Notes: generated by a model from the letters alone, not told the origin. A DNA stretch of 64,000 bases from Montifringilla adamsi (GCA_017590115.1 JAGGNK010006426.1:693221-757220), one strand, 5' to 3'; positions 1-11,337 are shown, counted from the stretch's first letter. A program made the numbers and translations.

Positions 1-107
1 GATACATTTCTTCTTTCAAATTTTGTAGTATGCTTAGAACCCTAAGGGTTCAATTTCTTATCAATAGGATGGAAATTAAGAGAGAGGCATTAGCCACTGT
101 GACTCAG

Positions 108-667
108 TGTCCTGGTTTCAGCTAGCATAGAGTTAATTTCTTCACAGAGCTGTTACAGTGCTGTGTTTTGGATTTGGAATGAGAATGGTGTTTGGTTTTT
201 TTGAGAAGTTGTGTTTATTCTAAGTGAAGGAATTTTCCTTGTCTCATGCTCTGCCAATGAAGAGGTGAGCAAAAGAAACTGGCAGGGAGCACACCTGGGA
301 CAGGTGACTCTAACTGTCTGAAAGGATAAATATGATAGGATGTCATGCCCAGTATACAAACTGGAGGCAGTTACCCAGAAGGGCCACAGCTGGGGGTTTG
401 GGAAAGCTCTTCTGGCATTGTTAGTGGGGTGTTAGTGGGTGGGCATTGCACATGACTTGTTTTTCCTTTATTGTTATCATTACTATTATTATAATTTACC
501 ATTATTACTGTATTTTATTTTAAATGAATAAACTGTTCTTATTTTAACCTACAAGTTTTTCTTTGATTCTCCTCCCCATTCCACTGGGGTGAAGTGGGCA
601 AAGAAGGGGGTGTTTGAGTGAGTGGCCGTGTGTTGCTTTGATTTCCAGGCAGGCTTAAACCACAGCA
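108..667 (+). mobile_element. Solo LTR, avian ERVL-type (family A), complete
   Basis: A 560-bp block begins TGTCCTGGTTTCAGCT and ends GGCTTAAACCACAGCA, matching my recollection of a common bird ERVL LTR. It has the TG..CA ends of a retroviral LTR. A TATA-like AGTATACAAA lies near 350 and an AATAAA polyadenylation signal near 527, both in plus orientation. The flanks carry a near-perfect 5-bp target duplication: CTCAG at 103-107 and CTGAG at 668-672, one mismatch. Five bases fits the ERVL class. No internal retroviral sequence adjoins it, so it is a solo LTR left by LTR-LTR recombination. Scattered substitutions suggest moderate age. Family assignment is from memory; the boundaries are seen directly. 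Confidence 0.85.
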
Positions 668-672
668 CTGAG

Positions 673-1025
673 TAGTAAGCAGGCAGAAATATTAAGTAAT
701 AGGAATGGATTTAAAGAAAGTTCATAACCTGTTCACCACTACATGGTAGACAGCAGTGCATAGAGATACACTTTAAAGATATTTTTCAACATTTTCTGTT
801 TTATTTGGATGGCCAAGGATCTAAAGGGAGAGGAAGAGTATATCTAAAGAATGACTAAGAATATAAAAAAAGGGCTCATCTCTACAGCAATCAATAAATT
901 TATCTCTGAGAACTCTCTTCCAAAAGACTACGTGAACTTCCCTTATAGAAGCAGAACAAGTAATATGGTAGGTTTGTTAGGCTTAAATATCTGTTAATAG
1001 TCTGGATACTAGCAGGATTACTTTT
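673..1025. other. No recognised feature
   Basis: AT-rich sequence between the LTR and a CR1 tail. I see no coding signal or repeat here. Confidence 0.5.
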
Positions 1026-1094
1026 AGGTCATAGGTTGGACTTGATGATCTCAAAGGTCTTTTCCAGCCTAGTTAATTCTGTGATTCTGTGATG
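1026..1094 (+). mobile_element. CR1 LINE 3'-terminal fragment
   Basis: About 70 bp carrying the diagnostic CR1 3' end: GGTTGGACTTGATGATCTC, then TTTTCCAGCCTAG, then a tandem ATTCTGTGATTCTGTG terminus. It is severely 5'-truncated, as is usual for CR1, and contains no coding part. Confidence 0.85.
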
Positions 1095-1739
1095 CTTTTG
1101 TGAAGACTCAAACTCTTTCATTACAATACTTTTCAGGTAATAGCTTGGAAGGGGAAAATATTTTTTATTTGTTTTACTTAAGAAACCCATAGTTTAACTC
1201 ACAGAGAATGGCATGTCCATCTTCCTTTAAATTATCTTTTATCACAGAAAATATATTATTAATTTCAGTAAGAACTAAATGGTAGCATGGAAATAAAACT
1301 TTAACAGTATTTTCACGTTAGAGACACAAAATGGGAGAAGATCTCTAAGTTTGTGGTGGAGTTTACATCAGTAGAGGACTTTGAAAAGCTGATTTTACAA
1401 ACTTCTATAATAATCAATTTCAAATGCTAAATTATTTTTTAATACTATTACTGTTCTCAGAAAAGGAGAAGGGAGGAGAAAAGAGATCAAGCAAGCAAGC
1501 AAGCAAGCAAAAATAGTTGAGGAAAAGCGACTGTTTTCTCATTTTATATTTGAATATTTTTCTAAAATACTTAGATTCACTATTACTTTGGAAGTAAGAT
1601 ATTTTACCAATGAAATTAATAACTTCTGGTTTAACGTTCCAAACTGAAGCATACATATTTTTTCTGTGCCATAGGGCTAAAATGCAGTTTGGAATTCATT
1701 GCACAGAAATTTGGTGCTAAGTTTATGCCACTAATGAAA
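1095..1739. repeat. Unique DNA with a short (AAGC)n microsatellite
   Basis: No gene or interspersed repeat recognised. A six-unit tetranucleotide run lies at about 1488-1511. The 74-codon ORF on the minus strand here has no recognisable similarity and looks like chance. Confidence 0.6.
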
Positions 1740-1792
1740 CCCCTTCCCTTCCCTTCCCTTCCCTTCCCTTCCCTTCCCTTCCCTTCCCTTCC
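1740..1792 (+). repeat. (CCCTT)10 pentanucleotide microsatellite
   Basis: Ten perfect CCCTT units followed by CC, giving a pure pyrimidine plus strand (AAGGG on the complement). The same motif recurs at 5324, 62517 and 63846. Confidence 0.97.
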
Positions 1793-1849
1793 ATTTAGAA
1801 TAGCAGACATACATTAATAAGCTTTCTAAATTTTATTTTATTTTCCTTG

Positions 1850-1904
1850 CAGATAGAACATAGATAGAACATCTAAATTATGTTAGATAGAACATAATTT
1901 AGAT
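1850..1904. repeat. Three AGATAGAACAT units and a perfect 14-bp hairpin
   Basis: AGATAGAACAT-like units occur three times in close succession. The last forms the loop and right arm of a perfect inverted repeat: ATCTAAATTATGTT at 1871-1884, six-base loop AGATAG, and AACATAATTTAGAT at 1891-1904. Confidence 0.9.
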
Positions 1905-2306
1905 TCACTAATTTATAAAAAAGCATACAGCTTCCCCCGAAACTGATGCTTATGCAGAACATCTCTCCACTACATCTTATAAGGGTAATGTAATTAATAT
2001 AAAGCAAAATACACATCTCAAGGATGTATTCTAAATGTCCAGATATATTTTGCATCTCTAGCTTCATCTCATTAAAGAAGAATCAATTCCTTTCCCTGGC
2101 CAAATTCAGCTGTGGAAAGAGTTGGCAGACCTATAACCAATTGACATGGGTATTGCAATTATAAAATACATAGATATGGAAAAAATTGGTTTTATTTCCT
2201 TTTGTATTTCTAAATTAACTGCTATTAAAATAACAGTTGTTTATAAAAATGGTTAAAAGTTATCTTTTTGTTTCCTGACCTTTATTTCCTTGACACACAG
2301 GCATTT
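1905..2306. other. No recognised feature
   Basis: AT-rich DNA with no convincing ORF or repeat. Confidence 0.5.
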
Positions 2307-2576
2307 TGTGCTGGTTTTCTTGGGATAGAGGTTATTTTCCTATATAATTACTTGTGTGGAGTTATGCACTGATTTGTGACCAAAACACGAGATCACACTG
2401 ATGCTTCAGTTACTGCTGAGCAATGCTTACACAGTGTTAAGAACTTGTCTGCTTTTCACAGTGAATAAGCTGGGCGTGCTCAAGCTGGGAGGGGACACAA
2501 CAGGGACACTTGACCTTGATTTACCACTGGGGTGTTCCATAACACATGACAGCATGTCCAAAAATTAGAGCTGGTT
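2307..2576 (+). mobile_element. Truncated LTR, family A
   Basis: Begins TGTGCTGGTTTTCTTGGGATAGAGGTTA and continues through the U3 landmarks of family A: GCTGAGCAATGCTTACACAG, AAGCTGGGAGGGGACACAACAGGGACA, and a degraded ACATGACAGCATG. It stops before the TATA, polyadenylation and terminal parts. Plus orientation, 3'-truncated, more diverged than the copy at 108. Confidence 0.75.
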
Positions 2577-4419
2577 TTGTCAAGCAGATTTTACCAGCAA
2601 TTCTTTTGTAATTTTCACTGACATTACTAAATCTGTGTGAATTTACATGAAAATTGGACCTTTCTGGTCATACTCCTTTCCTTTTTCCCTAGTTCTAGTA
2701 AAATAAATTTTTACACTTGAAACACATCTGGTAATTTTGTAAAGCCCATAGTATGCATGATATGTAGAGGTTTGAGGACTTCACATCTTTGAAATGCAGC
2801 CTCTTCTCAAAATTGTATCCATGAGAATGCTAAACAAACTTAGCCTGCTCTACTGTTCTAATTGAAAACATATGGCTTACTCTGGTTGATGTTTGGAAAG
2901 ATTTCTCAAATCAGTATTATGAATTAGGTACTCAGATTCTGGGTAGTCACGGGGATTTGGGAGTCTGAAATCCATCTGTTAAGTTTCAATAAAATTGTTT
3001 CCTTTATAGTGTGGTTATAATTGAAACAGGAGGATTAATTAACACATAAAGGCAGGAGGGAGGTCAAAATTCATGAGAAGTTGGCATATAAGTCTGTTAT
3101 TGTTGCACAAAAATTCAGAAATATTTTGAGCTCTGTAAAAAAAAGAAAATTAAGTGTAACTGAATGCAACTATCTGTCCAGCTATTAACTTTAAAAATTC
3201 TGCTATAGGGGCACTGAAATACCCAAATGAACTATACTTTGTCTCAAAGTCAATCATCTGTATTGATTTTATGTTTTATTTACTGCCACAGGACAAAAAC
3301 TTATAAAAATTAATGCATAGCAAATATCTTGGATAAAATTTAATTTTTGAACTTAAATAATAGCTAAGATTTCAAATACTGTACATTTTGCATCAGTACA
3401 GAGAAGAGATTGTTACAGTTAAAACAAAAACACTTCCTTTAAGAAAATAAAGTGGAAAGAACAAGACAAGAAGTTTCTCAGATAAAAAAGATAATAAGTC
3501 TGCTTCTCTACACACAAAGTTAGCAATAGTTCACTGTCCCATAAAGGAAAAAAAGGAAGCCTATGCAGTGTTAATGGAGTGGCTGGTTTCAAGCAGCTTC
3601 TGGCTACATGACTCAGCCTTGCTGACTTCTGCTACGGTTATGGGGAAAGAAACTGAAAGCAGCTGGAAAACAACCTTGTTAATATCCTACAATTAAAGCA
3701 GACCTTCATGTCATAAAACACCTAATATTTTTAATATCTCTTTCCCAGTTCTGGCTGACTTATAATCCTTCTTAGCAAGTTTTCCCTTTATTCATTATCC
3801 TGTCTGCCTAATATTGAGATATTGTTAGACAATGCTATCAAATGGATTGAGAATATGCTGAAAATGTTTTTTTTTTTCTGTCCATACACTACACCAATAG
3901 CAATATGCCTAAATATAAATGCACACACACACTTAACCCCACCTGCCCCATACACATATGTAAGAATTTATAGAACATGAAGTCAAGACCTAACATTGTT
4001 TACAGTAAAGTTGCCACAAACCAGTGCATGGCAGTGCCAATTTTGGATAATAAATACATTGCTGGGTAACTAAATTCCCTCAGGCAAAACCACAGAACTA
4101 TACTTTTTATGAGGAACCATTGCCTAAAAAGTATGCTGTTCCAAGCACCCTAGAATTTCTGAAGTGTTACAATAAAGAGAGGCTATGCTGTATGTACATA
4201 CTTAAAAGAGACACAGAAATCTTGGAATAAAGACCAGAATGAAACCTATGGAAACAGACTACTTTAAATCCATTGATATGCAGGCTTGGTTCTACTTGAA
4301 ATTAAGATCATACATTGTTGACCAAAGAACACAGCTTCTGGATGGATAATTAAATTGCACCTGAGATTGTATCAAAATTCTTCTACACATTTGTTTTCTG
4401 CAATGATCACCATATGTTT

Positions 4420-4421
<2 letters not shown>
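2577..4421. other. No recognised feature
   Basis: About 1.8 kb of AT-rich DNA. I see only short homopolymers and a small (CA)n near 3923. No gene or interspersed repeat recognised. Confidence 0.5.

Positions 4422-4461
<40 letters not shown>
4422..4461 (+). repeat. Poly(T), about 40 bases
   Basis: Uninterrupted T run with no adjoining retrocopy on its minus-strand side that I can recognise. The 111-codon ORF crossing it is a poly-Phe translation of the run. Confidence 0.95.
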
Positions 4462-5266
4462 CCTGGAAAACAATAGAGAGAGTGGGGGAAGGAAGACCAA
4501 AAACTGTGTAGCTTTTATAGAAACGGATGAAAAAGTGGTTTATTTCCCCTTAGTTTTGACAGTCATCTACTTGTTTATTTTTACTGCTAATGCATGGGTA
4601 GCTTGGTGCATGCCTATGGTTGATCATCTTCACAAAGTCCTCAGCAGATCTAGTTCCCTACATAATTTTGGGATCACTAGCTATTCATAAGGACATGTGT
4701 CTGTGTATTTGAAAGCAAAGCTGGAGTTGAATTTCTTACAGCAATTCTCCTAAAATATGTTGATAACTGCTAGCAAAATCCTTGCTGTGCAGCAGACAAA
4801 AAGAGCTGAGAAAACCCAAACCACAATTGAAAAAGACCATCTCTCCTACACAATAGAACTGCAAGCTACTGGCTCAATACACATGGGTTCAGCAACAAGA
4901 ACACTGGAAAAGCAGAGGGTTGTGTTTCTGTTACACTTTAGATAGTAACTGTCATATTTATAAAAGGAATTATATCCCATTTTCTCTTTGAGAAGCTTGT
5001 AAGGCCTCAAAAAAACTCACTGAAAGGGGTTTACAGTGGTTCTAGTTATTTTGGTAAAATGCATAGGAGAAATACCCACCAGATGTTCTCAACAGGTCAA
5101 AATAGCACAAAGGTTTACTGGCAAACTAAAGAAATTCAGAGAACTCTAGGAAACGGTTCTTCTAATCAACATAAAAAACTTCCCAGAGCATTAATTTAGC
5201 CATTCAATTTAGCAAACTTTAAAACCATTCCATTTTACTCAAAATGTTCAAAGAAGGAATTAGAAG
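4462..5266. other. No recognised feature
   Basis: A 62-codon plus-strand ORF at 4757-4945 is open, but I see no domain or signal. The rest is unremarkable. Confidence 0.5.
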
Positions 5267-5446
5267 AAAGAAAGGAGAGAGAAAGAAGGAAAGAAAGAAG
5301 GAAATAAAGAAGGAAAGGGAAAAGGGAAGGGAAGGGAAGGGAAGGGAAGGGAAGGGAAGGGAAGGGAAAGGAAAGGAAAGGAAAGGAAAGGAAAGGAAAG
5401 GAAAGGAAAGGAAAGGAAAGGAAAGGAAAGGAAAGGAAAAAGAAAG
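5267..5446 (+). repeat. Polypurine tract: (AAGG)-like, (GGGAA)9, (GGAAA)15
   Basis: A 180-base all-purine plus strand. Irregular GAAAGAAGG sequence is followed from 5324 by about nine GGGAA units and from 5366 by about fifteen GGAAA units. The junction is abrupt, so one base change in a progenitor unit probably seeded a second array. ORFs in both strands here encode only Lys/Glu/Gly or Phe/Pro/Ser strings. Confidence 0.97.
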
Positions 5447-6114
5447 ATCTGGAAAACTACACCAGCTCCTGGTTTCCAGCACTGCTCACATTGAAACTCT
5501 AAGAGGAAGGTAGGATCAGAATATGCCTGCCACATGCTCAGCTTTAAATACCCCTTGGCTTTTCAGGTCCCACCCCCAGCTGGAACTTGTGGTCATTTGT
5601 CCACTCAGAAACTGAGCTAGGGAAGAGTAGAGCCCTGCCTCCAGTGTGTCAATGGTTTGCAGGCACTGTAGGGCTGCAATACGAGCTCTAGGGCGGGGGG
5701 CATGTGGAGCAGTTCACTGTTTTGCTAGGGCAAGGCCTTATCTGCCCCTCCCATACACCCACATGCATCCCAAAATGTCCCAAGGTATTAATCCGTCCAG
5801 TCTCTGACAAAGCTTCATATATATGGATATTTAGCCACCATTTAGCTAGTGATTTGACATGAGTTTAACTGAGATTAATCAAGCTACTTCAAGTGGTTGA
5901 CATGGTGCTTGACACTGTTTGCAGAGCTAGGTTCTTGTAGGTTCCTCAGCAAACATGTTGTTAAACTGCTGGATGCATGATACCACTGTTTTTTTTCTCA
6001 CATCAATCCATAAACAATGATTCTTCTTTTCTGGGACGGTCTGGATCTGATCTCTGCATGGCGAAGATAGCAGACAAAGCCATGGGCTGAGACAAATAAT
6101 CAGTTCTACTCTAA
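5447..6114. other. Moderately GC-rich unclassified block
   Basis: About 5530-5790 is clearly richer in G and C than its surroundings (for example a GGGCGGGGGG run near 5693 and several CCC strings). It could be an old interspersed repeat or LTR piece, but I could not place it. The remainder shows nothing. Confidence 0.3.
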
Positions 6115-6471
6115 GACATCACCTGGAGTATAACAGCCAGTTCTGTGGCCCCCAACATAGGAAGGATGTGGACATGTTGGGGGATATCCAGAGAAGGATC
6201 ACCAAGGTAAACAGAAGGCTGGAGGACCTCATTTATAAAGAAAGGCAAAACATTTTGGGCTGCTCAGCCTGGAGAAGAAAAGGTTTCAGGGGTACCTTGT
6301 AAGAACCTTCCAGAACTTAAGTGGAGAATGCAAGAAATCCGTAAAGGGACTTTTTTACAAAAGCATGTAATGCTAGGACAAGGCATAAGGTCTTTAAGTA
6401 GAAAGAGCACAGGTTTATATTAGATATTTACAGTGGGGGTGGTTAGGCACTAGAACAGGTTGTGTAGAGAT
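6115..6471 (+). mobile_element. CR1 fragment (RT C-terminus and 3' UTR)
   Basis: Shows the CR1 landmarks CAGTTCTGTGGCCC, AGGAAGGATGTGGACATG, ATCCAGAGAAGGATCACCAAGG, GGCTGCTCAGCCTGGAGAAGA and GCACTAGAACAGGTTGTGTAGAG. It is truncated at both ends and shows many indels, so it is old. It abuts a CR1 fragment in the opposite orientation. Confidence 0.8.
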
Positions 6472-6473
6472 TC

Positions 6474-6965
6474 TTCAGATCATTGAGTCCAACTGGAATG
6501 GTTAACCTAGCATTGCCAAGACTACCATTAAATCACAACCCTCAATATCTCATCTACATGTCTTATAAATACCTTCACAGATGGTAACTCCAACACTTCC
6601 CTCTGCAGCTTGTTTCAATGCCTGACCAGCCTTTCCCTGAAGAAATATTTCCTAATATACAGTCTAAATCTCCCTTGACACAACTTGAGGCTATTACCTC
6701 TTCTCCTATAGCTTGCTACTTAGAAGAAGAGGCCAACTTTCACTTCACTACAACTCTTTCAGGTTGCTATAGAAAGCAATAAGGGGTGCCTTGTGCCTCT
6801 TTTTCTCCAGCAGAAAGACTCCTGCTCTCTCAGCCACTCCTCATAAGACTTATTCTCTAGAACTCTCCACCAGCTCTGTTACTCTTCTTTGCACACGCTC
6901 CAGCACTTCAATGTCTTTTTTGTAGTGAGGGATCCAAAAATGAACACAAGATTCAAGGTGCAAGT
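6474..6965 (-). mobile_element. CR1 fragment, minus orientation
   Basis: Reads as the reverse complement of a CR1 3' region: TCATTGAGTCCAACTGG at the left, then CCTGACCAGCCTTTCCCTGA, then GCCACTCCTCATAAGAC (the complement of the GAGGAGCGGCTGAG-type motif), then GCACACGCTCCAGCACTTCA. The 3' terminal octamers are missing at the left. No intact coding frame. Confidence 0.82.
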
Positions 6966-7324
6966 CTAAAGATGGGTGAGGAATACTAAAGTAACAAAAG
7001 AGAGATTGTGGATACAATATAAAAGAAGCTGGTGGCTTGTAACTGTTTTACCAACACAAATTCTTAACAATAAAGGAAGACTGGCAGACAGTAAGGAGCA
7101 CGCTATACACTAGAGATCTAATCAGCTAATCAATCCTAGAAAGCTTGTCCCACCACATTTTCTGTTATATGGTAACACAACAAAACAAGGCTAAATATTT
7201 TCTTATATATGATACCTAGTACTTGATGCCAAACACAGAAAAAAGCCCATAACAATTCTCTGTGAAAGTCACGTTAAGTTGAAAGCAAATAGATTAATAC
7301 AAATAAAATAAAATTAAAAGGTGC
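6966..7324. other. No recognised feature
   Basis: AT-rich spacer between CR1 fragments. Nothing recognised. Confidence 0.5.
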
Positions 7325-8545
7325 TTCTCCACATCATGACAAACAACTTGATGAAGGACTTGAAGGTATACTAAGTCTGCCAATCACATTAAATTGGAAA
7401 GAGCTGTTGACTCCCATGAAGAGCAGAGGCCCTGCAGAGAGTCCTTGACAAATCAGAGGGCTAGGAACTCATCACCTGTATGAAGCTCAATGCAGACAAG
7501 TGTCATATTTGGAAGGGGAGGTCTGGATGTATGGACAGACTGAGGAATGAGAGGCTGGAGAGCGAACCTGTGGAGAGGGACCATGGAGTCCTGGTCGCTG
7601 GCAAGTTGAGCCTGAGTCAGCAGTGCCCTGGCAGACAGGAGGACCAACCCTGCCCTGGGGTGCACCAGGCACAGCATCACAGCTGCACAAGGGAGGGGAT
7701 TGTCCTGCTCTGCTCTGAGCTGGGGCAGCCTCACCTCAAGTGCTGGGGGCAGTTTTGGTCACCTTGATACAAGAAAGACATTAAGCAATGAGAGAGCATC
7801 CAAAGAAGGGCCACAAGGATGGTGAAAGGCCTAGAGCGGGGAAGTCATATGAGCAGCTGCTGAGGTCACTTGGCTTATTCAGATTAGGGAAGAGAAGACT
7901 TGAGATGAGACTGTATCACAGTCTAAAATTTCTTCATGAGGAGAACAGATGAGGCAGGCACTGATCTTTTCTTTTTGCTGGCTGGTGATAGGACCTGAGG
8001 AAATGACATGAAGCTGTGTCAGGGAAAGTTTAGTTTTGATATTAGAAAAAGGTTCCTCCGCTAGAGAGTGGAACAGGCTTCCCACAGAAGTGGACAAAAG
8101 CATCTGTGACTGTGGTGGCCTACAGCTGGCCTGTAGGCCTCAAAGTATAAATAATTATAAAATTATAACAGAAATATGCGATCAGTTACGTAATTACCTT
8201 ACTTATATAATTCGACCAGTAAGAGCAGGCCCAGGCCGTTGGAGACTCAGGCTTCTATTGGCTGGCTGAGCAGGCAGTAACAGGCTCAGCCAATGAGGAT
8301 TGACCTCATGGGCTCCCAAGGTATATAAGGGAGCAAGGTCTGAATGACGTGAACTGCTGCTGTCTGAACTCAGTGTGTCTTGTCTCCAAAACTGTGACGT
8401 GTGACTTACAGGATTCAAAGGAGCATCCGTAAAATGCTGTCAGGCACAAGGTGTTGTTTTGGGGCTGTCCTGTGTAGGGCCAGGAGCTGGTCCTGTTGAT
8501 CCTTTTGTGCCCCTTCCAATTCAGGATGTTCTATGATTCTATGCA
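7325..8545 (+). mobile_element. CR1 fragment split by a solo LTR
   Basis: Covers the last part of the reverse-transcriptase frame and the 3' UTR. Landmarks are AAGCTCAATGCAGACAAGTG, GAGGGACCATGGAGTCCTGG, CACAGCTGCACAAGGGAGGG and AGTGGAACAGGCTTCCCACAG. After the inserted LTR the CR1 resumes with ATGCTGTCAGGCACAAGGTG, GGCCAGGAGCTGGTCCTGTTGATCC and the terminal ATTCTATG-type octamers at about 8530-8545. The coding frame is broken by indels. The LTR at 8111-8399 sits inside the 3' UTR, so the CR1 is the older insertion. Confidence 0.85.
8111..8399 (+). mobile_element. Solo LTR (ERVK-like) nested in CR1
   Basis: A 289-bp insertion interrupts CR1 between two copies of TGTGAC (8105-8110 and 8400-8405), a perfect 6-bp target duplication. 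It starts TGTGGTGGCC and ends TGTGACG; the expected terminal CA appears as CG, so the last base has probably mutated. Inside are an inverted repeat (GGCCTACAG / CTGTAGGCC), a CCAAT box at about 8290 (with a reverse one near 8258), and a TATA box GTATATAAGG at 8321-8330, all fitting a U3 promoter in plus orientation. Six-base duplications are typical of ERVK/betaretrovirus-like elements. No internal sequence remains. Confidence 0.75.
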
Positions 8546-11295
8546 AAAAAAGTCTGATGAGACTAAGGAATCCTAAATCAGCCATTAATCAATACAGTAC
8601 TGAGGATGAGGAAATACTTATAGGTAAAGGAAAGTTTTTGAGTAGACACTTCCAAAATAAGTTTTCTCTGGTGAGTTTTAATATGATAGTCCTATTCCAT
8701 TTTCTTAAGAATTGTTTATTATGACTAGAAGAAGCGGAAGACATAAACCTTGAGACCTGTATACAATTCTTATTGTCTTCTGAGACTGCAGGAACAAGCG
8801 TAATCATCATTGTTGGAAAGCAGGCTTCTGGACATACCAGAAAAGAGAAGACTAGCACTAAGGTCTACAAAGTCTACAGCCAAGCCTTGCCCAACAATTA
8901 AGAAAACTGACTGATGTTCTTCCAATACCAAGTTTGTCTAACTATTCTTTTAAATTTTTATGCTTTAAGAATTTATTCCTTTGCTGTTTTCTTTCTATCA
9001 AGTACCTGGATGAACCAGCCAAACTCCTGTGCAACAATATGACAGAACAATAAGTAGATAAGTAACTGTGGGCTGCTAGGCTTAAAACAGGACTACATCA
9101 GTAAAATTTTGTTTTACCTCACAATGTAGTCTGATGCCTTAGCCACATCACTCCAATAGTGGTGGCCAAGTGAGAAAAAAACAGATTTGCACTACATAGA
9201 GGGCAGATATCATATTACCATGTTAATTCTGGTGTTTCTTTACTCTTTACTTATTAGCTCTGCAACTTCAGTCGGCTCCTTTGTAATGCACAGACTATGT
9301 ATTTCAATGTCATATGCAAAAAAAAGACAATGGAAATTGTGGACAAATACCTGGAACATTGGCACTAAGACAAGCAATAACTGAAGAAGGAATAATGTCT
9401 TATAGGAAGATGTGAGAGAAAGAGAAACAAATAATAGATTATTGGGTGACAGAGCTGTTGTATTCATGTTCCTCAGAGCCCTGGATGTGAAGGGATGACC
9501 TTTAGGTTTGCTGCTCAGAGTTCCCCATGTCTCATGAAGAAACAGGACAGGAAAGCAAAGAGCTCTGCTTTTTTGTCAGAGGCAAGTCCCTGATTCAATG
9601 CAATTCAGAACACAATATAATATTCCCTCTATGCCTTGTGGGCAAGAAACAGGCAGTAACACCTCTGTCAGTGTTCACCAGCCAAATGTTGATGCTCACT
9701 GGGGAAATATTTCACACCCTTTAAGATGTGTAACTGTATGACTGAATTCCTAATTAGCAATCCAATTTATTCCTTAAATTTTTTTGTATCTCTTTGTAAT
9801 TTTTATCAACATACTTATCCTCTGCATGCCAGTTGCTATGACAACTTCTTATTTTGATATCTTCCATCACTGTTTTTGTCATAAAAGTTTTTGGTTTAAA
9901 GATAGGTTGCATCCTTCCAAGATTGCTCAGAACCTGTTGATTCCTTTCTCAGGAAAAAATCTACCTTTTCTGTTTGCCACAGGTTAAGGTGGTGATTTGG
10001 CACCTGGTGGTGATTTTGGTATTTATTACAAAATAGCAGAGGAGCCCATATGGACACATCTCCTTGAAAGCAAATAAAATACAGCATCCGTTTAAAAGAT
10101 ATTTTTGCATGCATGATCTGAATCTGACTCAGAGCTTCCATAGAAAGATAAATTAACTACTGAAACTACAACAAAGTAATTTCTTCAACACTGGACTTGC
10201 AGTTTGACTACTGGAGTTCACTGTCTTTGTTAAAAATGGAGTTTAGTACAAGCAGTAGCTGCAGAGGCTGTAAAGGGCTTTGCTGGGCAAAGCCCAGTGG
10301 ACCACACTCCCATTTAGTAAGAGACTTTTGAGTTCTCTGTGGCACAGTGATCTGAACAAACTAGCTTGTGTTGCTGAAATTGTAAAAGACAGATAAAACC
10401 ATCATGTCCTACGGCCCCATCAACTTTGATGCAAGCAAGGTCAGAATCGTGTCCATGTCTCTTCGGAGCATTAAACATTAAATGGTTTTGGTGTAATAGC
10501 CCCTTTCTTTCTTTGCCTAAATGAACAATTTTCCTTCAAGTAGCAAGCAGTTATTACCCTATAGAGTCATTTTTGCAGAATTGCTTTATTTTTTGAGTAA
10601 TCATTAACAGATGTCCATTTACTGAAATTGCCATTAGAGAAAAACAGTGGAAATCTAATAGTTAAGGAGTGGGTAAGAGTATTAGTACAAATAAAAATAG
10701 TTTAAGTAACATCAACAAATAGAACACATCCTTTAGTTTTATTTGTAAGAAAATAAGGGACACCTATTGGCAACCTTTCAAGAATGACAAAAACTTAACA
10801 ATGCAAGTGGCATTATTCTTTATCTATGTTGTGTGGGTGAAAGTGCATGTTACTTTTGTATTTGCATTTTAACTAGCCCAGAGAAAGAGGGTTAGAGGGA
10901 TAGAAACAGACTCCATTTAACTCAAACAAATATAGGTTTTGTCTTTCAATCAGAGCTTGTATTCCAGACCAGTTGCAGACCTATTGCTATGGGGGGAAAA
11001 AAAATTTAGAAAGGAACCTAACTCCAAAAACAAGTGCTACATTCATCCAAATAGTTTAAATACTTAGTATGCTACACTAATTTTCTTGGATCAAGAAGAT
11101 AGGCTTTGAAGTTTTATGAGGTTGATGTGTTTTAGCCAGGATAACATCACAAGGATGAGCAAATTCTCTTTGTGAAAACTAAGAGTCCAGTCAGAATAAT
11201 ACCAGTCAGAATTTATGTCTAACAGTAATTTACTCTTGCATCTGTTAAATCTTGCATCATTGGTCTAATACAGGAAGAAGCAAGGAAACAGATTG
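8546..11295. other. No recognised feature
   Basis: About 2.7 kb of AT-rich DNA. Several ORFs of 60-90 codons lie on both strands, without domains, start context or composition that would single any out. No repeat family recognised. Confidence 0.5.
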
Positions 11296-11337
11296 TATAT
11301 ATATATATATATGGATATATGGATATATGGATATGTA
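11296..11337 (+). repeat. (TA)n followed by ATGGATAT x3
   Basis: A short TA dinucleotide run grades into three tandem octamers, ATGGATAT. Confidence 0.92.

Noticed and set aside
1740..1792. Telomere-like or satellite array
   Set aside because: The unit CCCTT lacks the AA of vertebrate CCCTAA and is too short an array; it is a plain pentanucleotide microsatellite.
4355..4690. 111-codon plus-strand ORF
   Set aside because: It is open only because it crosses a 40-base poly(T), which reads as poly-Phe; no domain outside the run.
5219..5535. Overlapping Lys/Glu/Gly-rich and Phe/Pro/Ser-rich ORFs on both strands
   Set aside because: They are translations of pentanucleotide repeats, whose length lets all frames stay open.
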